A stretch of DNA of 64,000 nt from JACJWR01 sp963752505 (GTDB taxonomy: Bacteria; Actinomycetota; Actinomycetes; S36-B12; UBA10799), in contig CAVVYM010000008.1 of NCBI GenBank assembly GCA_963752505.1, forward strand, positions 1 to 64,000. The letters run 5' to 3'. Positions 1-7,624 of the stretch are shown piece after piece. The notes under the pieces were generated by a model. That model worked only from the letters and a program-made list of their open reading frames with translations. It was not told the origin of the DNA and did not search any database. A program made the translations under genes and the position numbers. Position 1 is the first letter of the stretch. Every line of letters starts with the position of its first letter.

Positions 1-165
1 GCCACCCTCGGCGCCTACAACAAAATGGCCGGTAGTTGGCAGTCCAGGGTCAGGCCGGTGGCGCGCCGCCTCACCGAGCACGGTACGCAATGGGAGGGGA
101 TCGGCGAATTGGCCGCGCTCGACACCGATGTGCGTCGGCTCGAGCCGCTGGACGACACGGCCTAG
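1..165 (+). CDS. rmuC: RmuC family protein, 3' end only
   Basis: The window opens inside this gene, in frame 1, leaving 54 codons and a TAG stop at 163-165. The visible tail contains a YNKMAGSWQSRV segment followed by ARRLTEHG and an acidic end (LEPLDD). This matches the family pattern of RmuC C-termini (YN.AVGS.E.RVLP.ARRF.ELG). RmuC is a predicted nuclease-fold protein linked to limiting DNA inversions. In Actinomycetota it often sits near ispH and xseA, as here, which supports the call. Only the tail is visible, so nothing can be said about the coiled-coil or catalytic parts. Confidence 0.7.
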   Translation, partial: ATLGAYNKMAGSWQSRVRPVARRLTEHGTQWEGIGELAALDTDVRRLEPLDDTA

Positions 166-166
166 C

Positions 167-220
167 CAGACGCGGAGGCCGCCCGCGGCCCAGACGCGGA
201 GGCCGCCCGCGGCCCAGACG
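167..220. repeat. 24-bp tandem duplication after rmuC
   Basis: A 24-bp GC-rich unit (167-190) is repeated exactly at 191-214, and the first 6 bases occur again at 215-220. It begins 2 bp after the rmuC stop codon. The rest of the 166-455 gap shows no convincing gene. Confidence 0.85.
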
Positions 221-455
221 AATAACCCCCGCCGCAGGCCAAGAACTCCGCCGCGTCGGGGATTCATTGCAGTCACTGCGGCGTCAATGTGGGACGCCAC
301 GGTGGGGGTGGCCTACGCTTCGTGAGGTGAGCCAACTGCAGTCGACCAATCCTGCCGCTCCCACGAGCACCGATGGGCCCCCAACCGTGACCCACCCGGC
401 ATCTGACGGGCGCTACAACAGTGGCCAAGCGGTTCTGGAGAAGGAGCAGCCAACA

Positions 456-935
456 GTGTCATCGCTCGAGGCACCCACACGTTCATCACAATCCTCGCTC
501 ACTCGGTTGTCCTCGATGGGCGGCTTCGGCGTCATCGCCGTCGGCACGACCCTCGCCGGTTTCCTTGAGATGACCCTTGCCGGTGCCCTTGGGTGGTTGA
601 CCGGGGCCGTGTTCACCGTGCTGTGCGTGCTGGTGGCTCTGACACTGCGCCGTCAGGACCTCACCACAGCAATCATCTCCCCACCACTCGCCTACCTGTT
701 CGCCGTCATCGTGTCGGCCCAGGTTGCCGTGATTGGCTCCAGCGGCAACTTCTGGCTCCTCGAGGCGACAACCATCCTCTCCGGCCTGGCATTCAATGCG
801 CAGTGGGTCTTCCTCGGCACCGGACTTGCCCTGGCCATCATGGCGGCACGTCGCGTGTTGACGCGCAAGCAGCAGACTCCCGCCGCGCACTCAGCCGCCA
901 GCCCGCCCCAGAGCACCGACGCCGACAACCTCTAG
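456..935 (+). CDS. Small integral membrane protein next to ispH (DUF6542-like by context)
   Basis: A 159-residue protein with a short polar N-terminus, about four hydrophobic segments (roughly residues 20-40, 45-65, 70-92 and 105-128) and a basic/polar tail. I chose the GTG at 456 because AAGGAG lies 9 bp upstream (441-446). The frame is open further upstream, but that part reads as low-complexity Arg/Pro without coding character. Small membrane proteins of the DUF6542 type are found beside ispH in many Actinomycetota; the family name here is inferred from position and topology, not from a motif. Function is unknown. Confidence 0.6.
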   Translation: MSSLEAPTRSSQSSLTRLSSMGGFGVIAVGTTLAGFLEMTLAGALGWLTGAVFTVLCVLVALTLRRQDLTTAIISPPLAYLFAVIVSAQVAVIGSSGNFWLLEATTILSGLAFNAQWVFLGTGLALAIMAARRVLTRKQQTPAAHSAASPPQSTDADNL

Positions 936-986
936 GCGCGAGCCGCGCCAGGGGGTCACTCCCGCGGCGGAGCGAAGCGCCACGTA

Positions 987-1946
987 CTAGAGGCGCCCCG
1001 CCGCCTTGAGATCCCGGCGCAGCTCCGGCGGCAACGCGAACGTGAGTTTCTCTTCTGCTGCCACGGCGATCTCGACATCGGAGAATCCCCGCTCAGCCAA
1101 CCAGTCGAGCACGCCGTCCACTAGTTCCTCCGGCACCGAGGCCCCCGAGGTCAGGCCCACGGTGGACGCCTCTGCGAACCACGCCTCCTCCAGTTCGGTG
1201 GCGTCGTCGACGCGGTGGGAGGTGCGAGCTCCCGCCTCCAGGCCGACTTCGGCAAGTCGCACCGAGTTCGACGAGTTGCCCGACCCCACCACGACCAGCA
1301 CGTCGCAGGCCGGGGCAATCTGCTTCACCGCCAACTGGCGGTTTTGTGTCGCGTAGCAGATATCGTCACTGGGCGGGTCCATCAGCAACGGAAGCCGCTG
1401 GCGCAGCCGATCGACCGTCGCCATGGTCTCGTCCACGGACAGCGTCGTCTGCGACAACCATGCTGTGGGCTTGTCCGGGTCAAGCTCGACGCGATCCGCG
1501 TCGTCGGGATGCTCCACCAACGTGATCGCGTCGGGGGCCTCCCCCATCGTCCCTTCGACTTCTTCGTGACCGTCGTGACCGATGAGCAGGATCTGGTAGC
1601 CCTCGGCCGCGAACCGCTTGGCTTCGTTGTGCACCTTGGTGACCAACGGACACGTTGCATCGATCGTCTTGAGTTGCCGTTCGGCGGCCTCGTCGTAGAC
1701 CTTCGGCGAGACGCCGTGGGCGCTAAATACAACGACGGAGCCCTCCGGGACCTCCGTGTTCTCTTCCACGAAGATGGCCCCGCGCTTCTCCAGTGTTGTG
1801 ACCACGTGCCGGTTGTGCACGATCTCCTTGCGCACGTATACGGGAGGTCCATAGAGGTCGAGCGCCTTGACCACGGTTATCACTGCGCGGTCCACGCCGG
1901 CGCAGTAGCCGCGGGGGGACGCCAGAAGAACCTTCTTGTGAGTCAT
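987..1946 (-). CDS. ispH: 4-hydroxy-3-methylbut-2-enyl diphosphate reductase (IspH/LytB)
   Basis: Last enzyme of the MEP isoprenoid pathway: it reduces HMBPP to IPP and DMAPP using a [4Fe-4S] cluster in the cytoplasm. The three cluster cysteines are visible at about residues 15 (PRGYCAG), 99 (DATCP) and 197 ([11 protein letters not shown]), as are the HGHEEVEGT and GSGNSSNS signature stretches. From ATG 1946 the protein has 319 residues, normal for the family. A GTG seven codons upstream (1967) is possible but would add residues not usual for IspH. It is divergent from xseA, with 71 bp between start codons. Confidence 0.95.
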   Translation of the reverse strand: MTHKKVLLASPRGYCAGVDRAVITVVKALDLYGPPVYVRKEIVHNRHVVTTLEKRGAIFVEENTEVPEGSVVVFSAHGVSPKVYDEAAERQLKTIDATCPLVTKVHNEAKRFAAEGYQILLIGHDGHEEVEGTMGEAPDAITLVEHPDDADRVELDPDKPTAWLSQTTLSVDETMATVDRLRQRLPLLMDPPSDDICYATQNRQLAVKQIAPACDVLVVVGSGNSSNSVRLAEVGLEAGARTSHRVDDATELEEAWFAEASTVGLTSGASVPEELVDGVLDWLAERGFSDVEIAVAAEEKLTFALPPELRRDLKAAGRL

Positions 1947-2017
1947 GCCTCCAATGGTAGGCGGCACTCACTGATCGCAACACTCCTCGTGTCGTAACCG
2001 TCTCGTACGCTGGGCCC

Positions 2018-3253
2018 ATGGGGATCACCACAAGCGAGGACGCTCCGCTGACGGTGGCCAATGTGAGCCAGATGCTGGCGGGGTGGATTCGCAAGCTCAG
2101 CACCGTCTGGGTGGAGGGGCAACTCAGCGAAGTTCGGATTCGCCCTGGGTCGAACTTGGTCTTCATGCGTTTGCGCGACTCGCAAGCAGACGTGTCGATG
2201 TCCCTCGTCGCTTCCAGCAGCATGATTCGTCAGATGTCGCCCCCAGTAAGCGACGGCGCCCAGGTGATCGTCCTGGTCGGCGTCGAATACTGGAGCAAGC
2301 GCGGCGACCTGCATCTCCGTGCGCGCCAGATCAAAGCGGTCGGCCTCGGCGAGCTGCTCGCGCGACTGGAACAACTCCGCCGCACGCTGGACGCCGAAGG
2401 GCTGTTCGCCGAGGAACGCAAGCAGCCCCTACCATTCCTGCCCCGACGCATCGGCCTCATTTGCGGCCGCAACTCCGAGGCGGAACGGGACGTGACGGTG
2501 AACGCCCGTGCCCGCTGGCCCGGTGTCGAGTTCGAGATCCGCGAAGTGGCGGTGCAAGGCTCGTCGGCGGTCGCAGCAGTCACCGCAGCCCTCGTCGAAC
2601 TCGATGACCACCCCGAGGTCGACGTGATCATCATCACCCGAGGCGGGGGCTCGGTTGAGGATCTGATGCCCTTCAGCAACGAAGCCCTCATACGTGCTGC
2701 GGCGGCGACCACCACCCCCCTGGTGAGTGCCATCGGCCACGAGCGCGACCGGCCGCTGCTTGACGACGTGGCCGACTTTCGGGCCTCAACGCCGACGTTC
2801 GCCGCACAGTCGGTGGTGCCGGATCTGGAGGAGGAGAAGGAACGAGTCGACGACTCCCGGCGTGCGCTGCGACACCAGATCACGCGGCGCATGGCCCAGG
2901 AGAGCAGCCAACTCGAGTACCTACGCCGCTCAGGGGCGCTCCGCACCGTGCTCGACCGCCTACGCACAGAGCAGGATCGGATTCGGCGCGACCGGGCCGA
3001 CGCCCAGCGTGCCTTGCAGACGCGGTTGGCCGCCGCCACCGCTGACCTAGCGTCGCTGCGCACGCGCCTACACGCGCTCTCGCCGGCCGCGACCCTCGAC
3101 CGCGGCTACGCCATCGTCACCGACACGGCCGGCGGCATCGCGTTCGGCCCCGCAGACATTCAACCCGGCGCCCACTTCAACGTACGGTTGCGAGACGGCG
3201 CCTTCACCGCGGCCCGGTTGCCCGAGCCGAATCTCGAGGAGGAAACCGAATGA
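2018..3253 (+). CDS. xseA: Exodeoxyribonuclease VII large subunit
   Basis: Catalytic subunit of exonuclease VII, which degrades single-stranded DNA from both ends together with XseB. The 411-residue protein has the N-terminal OB-fold region (VSQMLAGWI, VWVEGQLSEV), a central nuclease domain with RGGGSVEDLMPF and AIGHERDRPLLD motifs, and a long charged coiled-coil section (about residues 265-345) that binds XseB. The ATG at 2018 follows the divergent ispH promoter region. Its stop overlaps the xseB start in an ATGA, so the two subunits are translationally coupled. Confidence 0.95.
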   Translation: MGITTSEDAPLTVANVSQMLAGWIRKLSTVWVEGQLSEVRIRPGSNLVFMRLRDSQADVSMSLVASSSMIRQMSPPVSDGAQVIVLVGVEYWSKRGDLHLRARQIKAVGLGELLARLEQLRRTLDAEGLFAEERKQPLPFLPRRIGLICGRNSEAERDVTVNARARWPGVEFEIREVAVQGSSAVAAVTAALVELDDHPEVDVIIITRGGGSVEDLMPFSNEALIRAAAATTTPLVSAIGHERDRPLLDDVADFRASTPTFAAQSVVPDLEEEKERVDDSRRALRHQITRRMAQESSQLEYLRRSGALRTVLDRLRTEQDRIRRDRADAQRALQTRLAAATADLASLRTRLHALSPAATLDRGYAIVTDTAGGIAFGPADIQPGAHFNVRLRDGAFTAARLPEPNLEEETE

Positions 3254-3522
3254 GCACCGCAGCAGAGTCCGGCGGCGCATCGGCACGTCCGGATCCAGCA
3301 AGCCTGAGCTTCGAAGAGGCCCGCGACGCCCTCGGCGCGGTGGTCAAGCGCCTGCAGGACGGCACCGACTCGCTTCAGGAGTCCCTGGACCTGTGGGAGT
3401 TTGGCGAGCTGCTCGCCAAGCGCTGCGAGGACTTCCTGAGCGCCGCTGCGGCCCGGGTTGACGACGTCGTCGGATCCGGCGACCAGCCGGACCAATCCGC
3501 TGCTGGCCCCACTCGGAGTTGA
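3250..3522 (+). CDS. xseB: Exodeoxyribonuclease VII small subunit
   Basis: A 90-residue helical protein with the XseB core SFEEARDALGAVVKRLQ followed by a second helix around LWEFGELLAKRCEDFL. It coats the XseA coiled coil to form exonuclease VII. It starts at the ATGA overlap with xseA. The C-terminal 20 residues are polar and probably disordered. Length and context are normal. Confidence 0.93.
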   Translation: MSTAAESGGASARPDPASLSFEEARDALGAVVKRLQDGTDSLQESLDLWEFGELLAKRCEDFLSAAAARVDDVVGSGDQPDQSAAGPTRS

Positions 3523-3529
3523 TGCATCA

Positions 3530-3896
3530 CCCGTGGTCGGGGTCTCCCCGCAGCTGCTGACGGCCTCGTCGATCTCAGCGGTCGGGTGCCCGAGCGAGAA
3601 CGACGCCGCCAGCCCGACGCCGAGCCGCGCGCGAAGAGCAGCCCGAACTCGCCGAGGCTCACGATTCCCGCAGCCAGGTTGCCGTTGCGGAAGCTCTTGA
3701 CGCCCAGCAAGCGCAAGGCGAGTAGCACCGGCTTGCCCGCGCGGTTGCGGCCCAACTCCAGCCAGATGAAAGTCAATTGGAAGGCCGCGAACACCAGGGT
3801 GTAGGCCTCCTGCACCCGCTGGGCCTCGGAAGCGGTGATACCAAGATCGTCGATGGTGCTCGGCGCCGCGGCATTGACGATGCGCGCGGCGGTCAC
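3530..3896 (-). pseudogene. Possible frameshifted membrane-protein gene on the minus strand
   Basis: The 430 bp between xseB and the next gene hold no intact plus-strand gene. The minus strand reads a protein-like stretch starting around GTG 3896 (IVNAAAPSTIDDLGI, then EAYTLVFAAFQLTFIWLELG and a second hydrophobic part ending LGEFGLLFA). Near 3629-3636 the frame breaks. In the next frame a continuation (LGVGLAASFSLGHPTAEID) looks like the same membrane protein, but reaching a stop beside xseB needs a second shift. I do not recognise the family. It may be a decayed gene or a gene damaged by sequence errors. Confidence 0.35.
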
Positions 3897-3953
3897 GATA
3901 GCGTGGTCGCCGTACTCGTCGGCGGGATTCGCCGTCCTAGGAAAGGGACTTTC

Positions 3954-4241
3954 ATGTGCGGCTGCTTTGCGATTCTGCTGGGTTCGGCGTTTCCGCGCCT
4001 GACGCTCATCCTCATCTGGCTGTTCTCGGACATCATCGATCGCGCCTTCGATACCTGGGTCCTGCCGTTCTTCGGTATCTTGCTGCTGCCCTACACGACC
4101 CTGGCCTACGTCCTGGTCTTCTGGTTCACCGGCTACAACCCCGTCGAGGGATTCGGCTGGGCGTTCGTGGTCCTCGGCCTCCTGTTCGACATCGGGTCCT
4201 ACAGCACCATGGGGCAAAATCGGCGCGCCGCCACCGCCTAG
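3954..4241 (+). CDS. Small membrane protein, conserved hypothetical
   Basis: A 95-residue protein starting at ATG 3954 with GAAAGGGA upstream (3941-3948). It is nearly all membrane: about three hydrophobic segments, with a short N-terminal MCGCF, an aspartate-containing SDIIDRAFDTW turn, and LPYTTLAYV and WFTGYNP motifs in the second half. This composition is typical of small conserved actinobacterial membrane proteins without assigned function. The open frame upstream of 3954 is not protein-like, so I excluded it. Confidence 0.65.
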   Translation: MCGCFAILLGSAFPRLTLILIWLFSDIIDRAFDTWVLPFFGILLLPYTTLAYVLVFWFTGYNPVEGFGWAFVVLGLLFDIGSYSTMGQNRRAATA

Positions 4242-4343
4242 CCACCTGCGGTCGCGGGCTGTCACCGCTGGTGACGCCCTGCATCCCGAGCACGGTGACG
4301 ACTAGCCTCGCAGTAGTCCCACCCGAGTCGAGCAGGAGCGACC

Positions 4344-5276
4344 ATGACCGAATCGAGCAGCGACACACGGCGCGAACACGTCAGGCAACTGATCGATCAC
4401 CTCCGGGTGCGACCTGGCACGGAGGTGCGCCTGCCGCACGGCTTCGACTCCCGTTACAAGCCCGAGAACCTCTCCAAGGATCAGGCGCCGGACCTGCTTG
4501 CCGAGGGGGTCGGCCTGCTTGCCGAATATCAGGACCGGCTCTACGCACAGGACACCTACTCGGTGCTGCTGGTGCTGCAGGCGATGGACGCGGCGGGCAA
4601 GGACGGCACCATCAAGCACGTCATGAGCGGGGTGAACCCGCAGGGCGTCAACGTGCACTCGTTCAAGAGCCCCTCCACCGAGGAACTCGACCACGAATTT
4701 CTCTGGCGATGCGCCCAGAAGGTGCCCGCCAAGGGCATGATCGGCATCTTCAACCGCTCCTACTACGAGGAAGTCTTAGTGGTGCGAGTGCACCCGAAGT
4801 TCCTCAGCGCCCAACACCTGCCGCCCTCTGCGGTGAAGGAGCCCCAGATCTGGCGGCGTCGATTCCGGGAGATCAACGACTGGGAGCGCTACCTCACGGA
4901 CAACGGCACGAAGATCATCAAGATCTTCCTCAACGTGAGCCGCGACGAGCAGGCACGCCGCTTCCTGGCCCGCATCGACGATCCCGCCAAGAATTGGAAG
5001 TTCTCCCCGGCGGACATGACCGAGCGTGGATTCTGGGACGACTACCAGCGGGTGTACTCGGAGATGCTCAGCAACACGAGCACGGACCATGCCCCGTGGT
5101 ACGTCGTGCCGGCGGACCGCAAGTGGTTCGCTCGGCTGGCCACGGTGGCAATCGTGACCGACGTGCTGATGGACATCAACCCGCAGTACCCCACGGTCGC
5201 GCCCGAGGTGAAGGCGAAGCTCGGTGAAATGAAGAAGCAGCTCGAGGCTGAACTCCCGCTGGAGTCCCACACCTGA
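4344..5276 (+). CDS. ppk2: Polyphosphate kinase 2 family phosphotransferase
   Basis: PPK2 enzymes move phosphate between polyphosphate and nucleotides. The 310-residue protein has the P-loop-like Walker A segment MDAAGKDGTI (about residues 81-90), followed by HVMSGVNPQG and the Walker B/lid region FNRSYYEEVLVVRVHP. WYVVPADRKWFARL near the C-terminus is also typical. The direction (AMP, ADP or GDP as acceptor) cannot be read from sequence by eye. It stands alone between a small membrane protein and the convergent scpB-like gene. Its presence points to polyphosphate metabolism in the host. Confidence 0.9.
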   Translation: MTESSSDTRREHVRQLIDHLRVRPGTEVRLPHGFDSRYKPENLSKDQAPDLLAEGVGLLAEYQDRLYAQDTYSVLLVLQAMDAAGKDGTIKHVMSGVNPQGVNVHSFKSPSTEELDHEFLWRCAQKVPAKGMIGIFNRSYYEEVLVVRVHPKFLSAQHLPPSAVKEPQIWRRRFREINDWERYLTDNGTKIIKIFLNVSRDEQARRFLARIDDPAKNWKFSPADMTERGFWDDYQRVYSEMLSNTSTDHAPWYVVPADRKWFARLATVAIVTDVLMDINPQYPTVAPEVKAKLGEMKKQLEAELPLESHT

Positions 5277-5300
5277 GCCGATGCTGCCAGGCGGACTCCC

Positions 5301-6077
5301 TCAGCGGCCCTCGAACGTCGGCCGGCGGCGCTCACTGAACGCCGCGACACCCTCCTTCACATCGCTGCTCAGCCACGCCTGCTCGCGCAGCGCCGCCAGG
5401 CCGGCCTCGTCCACGTCGGTGAGGCCGTTGAGGGCGTCGAGTTCAGCCTTCACCGATCGAATCGTCAGCGGCGCGAGGCCCGCGATGCGGCGCGCCAATC
5501 GGCCACTCTGCTCGGTGAGATCGTCGGAGTCCTCGGCCAGGCTGTGCACAAGCCCGTAGCCGTGGGCTTGCTGGGCGGTGATGGGCTCGGCGGTGTAGAA
5601 CATGGCCTTGGCAACGTGCAGCGGCAACGACCGGGCGAAGATCGACAGCCCCGCCCGGAAGTAGGGCACCCCCAACTTGGCGGGCGTGATGGCGAATGTC
5701 GCGCTCCTGGTGGCCACGATGAGGTCGCAGGCCACCACCAGATTGCATGCAGCACCCCACACGGTGCCCTCGACAGCCGCAATCACGGGCACCTCGAGCG
5801 CGGGGATGCCCGCGATGACGGCCTCCACCGGGTTGTCCCAGTCGTGGGGGTCGGCGTGGATCGGCACATCGCCGATGTCGTGTCCGGCTGAGAACACAGA
5901 CACCCCCGGCTCCGCGCGGAGTACGACCACCCTGGCCGATGTCGCCCCGGTCTCGAGCGCGTCACCTAGCTCACCGATCATCTCGGTGTTGAGCGAGTTC
6001 AGTTTCGCGCTGCGCCGAAGGGTCACGGTAGCGATGGATTCGTCGATCTCAAGCGTCACCAGCGGCATGGTCGCCAT
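5301..6077 (-). CDS. scpB: Methylmalonyl-CoA decarboxylase (crotonase fold, ScpB-like)
   Basis: A 258-residue crotonase-fold protein. Features recalled from E. coli ScpB are visible: FSAGHDI, then EGTVWGAACNLVVACDLI, TFAITPAKLGVPY, ITAQQAHGYGLV and the terminal FSERRRPTF. These support methylmalonyl-CoA (or ethylmalonyl-CoA) decarboxylation to propionyl-CoA or butyryl-CoA rather than plain enoyl-CoA hydration. I chose ATG 6077, which gives the usual length; ATG 6068 is an alternative. The frame stays open upstream through Arg/Pro-rich junk. Only 20 bp separate it from the divergent hydrolase gene, so the two promoters must overlap. Generic enoyl-CoA hydratase remains the fallback call. Confidence 0.8.
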   Translation of the reverse strand: MATMPLVTLEIDESIATVTLRRSAKLNSLNTEMIGELGDALETGATSARVVVLRAEPGVSVFSAGHDIGDVPIHADPHDWDNPVEAVIAGIPALEVPVIAAVEGTVWGAACNLVVACDLIVATRSATFAITPAKLGVPYFRAGLSIFARSLPLHVAKAMFYTAEPITAQQAHGYGLVHSLAEDSDDLTEQSGRLARRIAGLAPLTIRSVKAELDALNGLTDVDEAGLAALREQAWLSSDVKEGVAAFSERRRPTFEGR

Positions 6078-6097
6078 GCTATCCGCGAGCGCGTACT

Positions 6098-7012
6098 GTG
6101 AACCTCGTGGTGATTGACGAGGCGCTGCAGACGCCGATTCCCGAGGGCCGATTCGAATCGGTCGACGGCCTGGACATCTTCGTGAGGCGTTCGGTGACGG
6201 ACGCCCCCGACATCGACATCGTGATGATTCACGGCCTCGGTGGCACCTCGGCCAACTGGACCGACTTGATGCATCTGCAGGCCGCCCGCGGGCGGACGGT
6301 TGCAGCGCTGGATCTTCCGGGCTTCGGCCGTTCGGAGCCCGACACCGACGGGGACTACTCGCTGGCCCGGCACGCACGAGTGGTGATCGCCTTTCTGGAG
6401 ACCCTCCCCACACCCGTCAATCTGGTCGGAAACTCGCTCGGCGGCGCCGTGGTGACGGTAGTGGCCGCCGAACGGCCCGACCTCGTTTCGACGCTGACAC
6501 TGCTGGCCCCGGCGCTGCCCCATGTGAAGCTGGGTGTAGAGAAACTGCCCATCCTGCTGGGACTCGCTCCCAAGGCGGCCGAACTGCTCGAGTGGGCGCG
6601 CGGGAACCAGAGCCCGCAGGATCGGGTCAACGAGACGATGAACCTGGTGTTTGGCGACACCAACCGCATCAACCCGATCCGCCACGCCGAGGCGGTACTC
6701 GAGCAGCAGTTGCGGCACGGGCTGCCACACGTGTGGCACGCCTTCGTCGGCTCCAGCCGCGGACTTGGTCGAGGATTCCTGCCTTGGCGTCGGGACTACC
6801 TGTGGAAGCGCCTCGACGAGGTGCAGGCGCCGGTGCTGGGCCTGTTCGGCACGCGGGACCGTCTCGTGGATCCAGCCATCGCAGGACGCGTCGCGCACAC
6901 CATCAGCGGGGGCACCGTCGTGGTGATGCCCGGCATCGGACACTGCCCGCAGATGGAGGTGCCCATCGCCACCGATCGACTCCTGGACGCCCACATCCTG
7001 GGCCAACTCTAG
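6098..7012 (+). CDS. Alpha/beta hydrolase
   Basis: A 304-residue alpha/beta-hydrolase fold enzyme. Visible motifs are the oxyanion-hole HGLGG, the nucleophile elbow GNSLGG, the acid in FGTRDRLVD and the catalytic histidine in GIGHCPQME, in the normal order. The substrate cannot be predicted. The start is GTG 6098; a second GTG lies at 6107. The very short intergenic space to the divergent decarboxylase gene suggests a leaderless or nearly leaderless transcript. Confidence 0.85.
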   Translation: MNLVVIDEALQTPIPEGRFESVDGLDIFVRRSVTDAPDIDIVMIHGLGGTSANWTDLMHLQAARGRTVAALDLPGFGRSEPDTDGDYSLARHARVVIAFLETLPTPVNLVGNSLGGAVVTVVAAERPDLVSTLTLLAPALPHVKLGVEKLPILLGLAPKAAELLEWARGNQSPQDRVNETMNLVFGDTNRINPIRHAEAVLEQQLRHGLPHVWHAFVGSSRGLGRGFLPWRRDYLWKRLDEVQAPVLGLFGTRDRLVDPAIAGRVAHTISGGTVVVMPGIGHCPQMEVPIATDRLLDAHILGQL

Positions 7013-7121
7013 GCAATCTCCGCGCCGACACCGCTCACCGTCGGCAACCTCCAACGGCCCCCGGACCGCCGGCGCGTAATAGCATCGAAGGTGCCCAACC
7101 ACACCATCCTCGGGAGTCACC

Positions 7122-7538
7122 ATGGCCATTCATATCGGAGCCGTTCGAATCGCCTCGGTTGCCCTCGCCGCGACTGCGGCCGTCCTGCTGGCCGGCTGTA
7201 GCTCGGACAGTTCGAGCAGCGATACGACCAGTCCGTCTGCCAGCGCAGCGAGCACCGAATCACCCATTGGAGGCGACGTGCTGCCCCCCGTGATCGTCGA
7301 CGAAGGAGCCACCAGCGCCACGGCCGCGGTTGGGGACACCATCGTGTTCAGCGTGGACGACCCCGAGAACACCACCATCAGCACGGACAATCCGACCGTC
7401 CTCGAACTGACGCAGGGCTACAGCGACGGCTCGGCCACTTTCAACCCCGGCGCGAAGGCCATCGCCGCAGGTACGGCTGTGGTGACCGTGGAGATTCCCG
7501 GCACTGCGCCGTATGAGGTTTCAGTCACAGTCGAGTAG
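7122..7538 (+). CDS. Secreted lipoprotein with Ig/chagasin-like beta domain
   Basis: A 138-residue protein with a lipoprotein signal peptide ending in the lipobox LLAGC (lipidated Cys26), a Ser/Thr-rich linker, and a beta-rich C-terminal domain (VGDTIVFSVDD, NPGAKAIAAGTAVVTV). It is probably anchored on the outer face of the membrane. Function is unknown; the fold recalls small Ig-like or chagasin-type adhesive and inhibitor domains, but this is inference. It precedes the MMPL transporter gene by 86 bp in the same direction. Confidence 0.75.
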   Translation: MAIHIGAVRIASVALAATAAVLLAGCSSDSSSSDTTSPSASAASTESPIGGDVLPPVIVDEGATSATAAVGDTIVFSVDDPENTTISTDNPTVLELTQGYSDGSATFNPGAKAIAAGTAVVTVEIPGTAPYEVSVTVE

Positions 7539-7624
7539 GCGCGCGAAGGCGGGTCGAAGACGCGCGTCGTACCCTTGGAGGGCTCACGGCCCGTTGTTGG
7601 CCGCTACCTACTCGGGAGATCACC

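Noticed and set aside
36..455. N-terminal extension of the small membrane protein back to position 36
   Set aside because: It overlaps the rmuC tail and translates as Arg/Pro/Ala low complexity including the tandem repeat; the GTG at 456 has a good ribosome-binding site.
3375..4265. Long minus-strand frame (296 codons) covering xseB and the small membrane protein
   Set aside because: Most of it is the shadow of xseB and of the 3954 gene; only the middle looks protein-like and was kept as a possible pseudogene.
4302..5270. Several antisense frames over ppk2
   Set aside because: High-GC antisense shadows with no independent start signals; PPK2 motifs fix the coding strand.
6145..6165. TTCGAAT-like strings resembling a tRNA T-loop (also at 7141 and 42755)
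   Set aside because: All are inside well-supported genes and lack the acceptor and anticodon stems; no tRNA cloverleaf was found.
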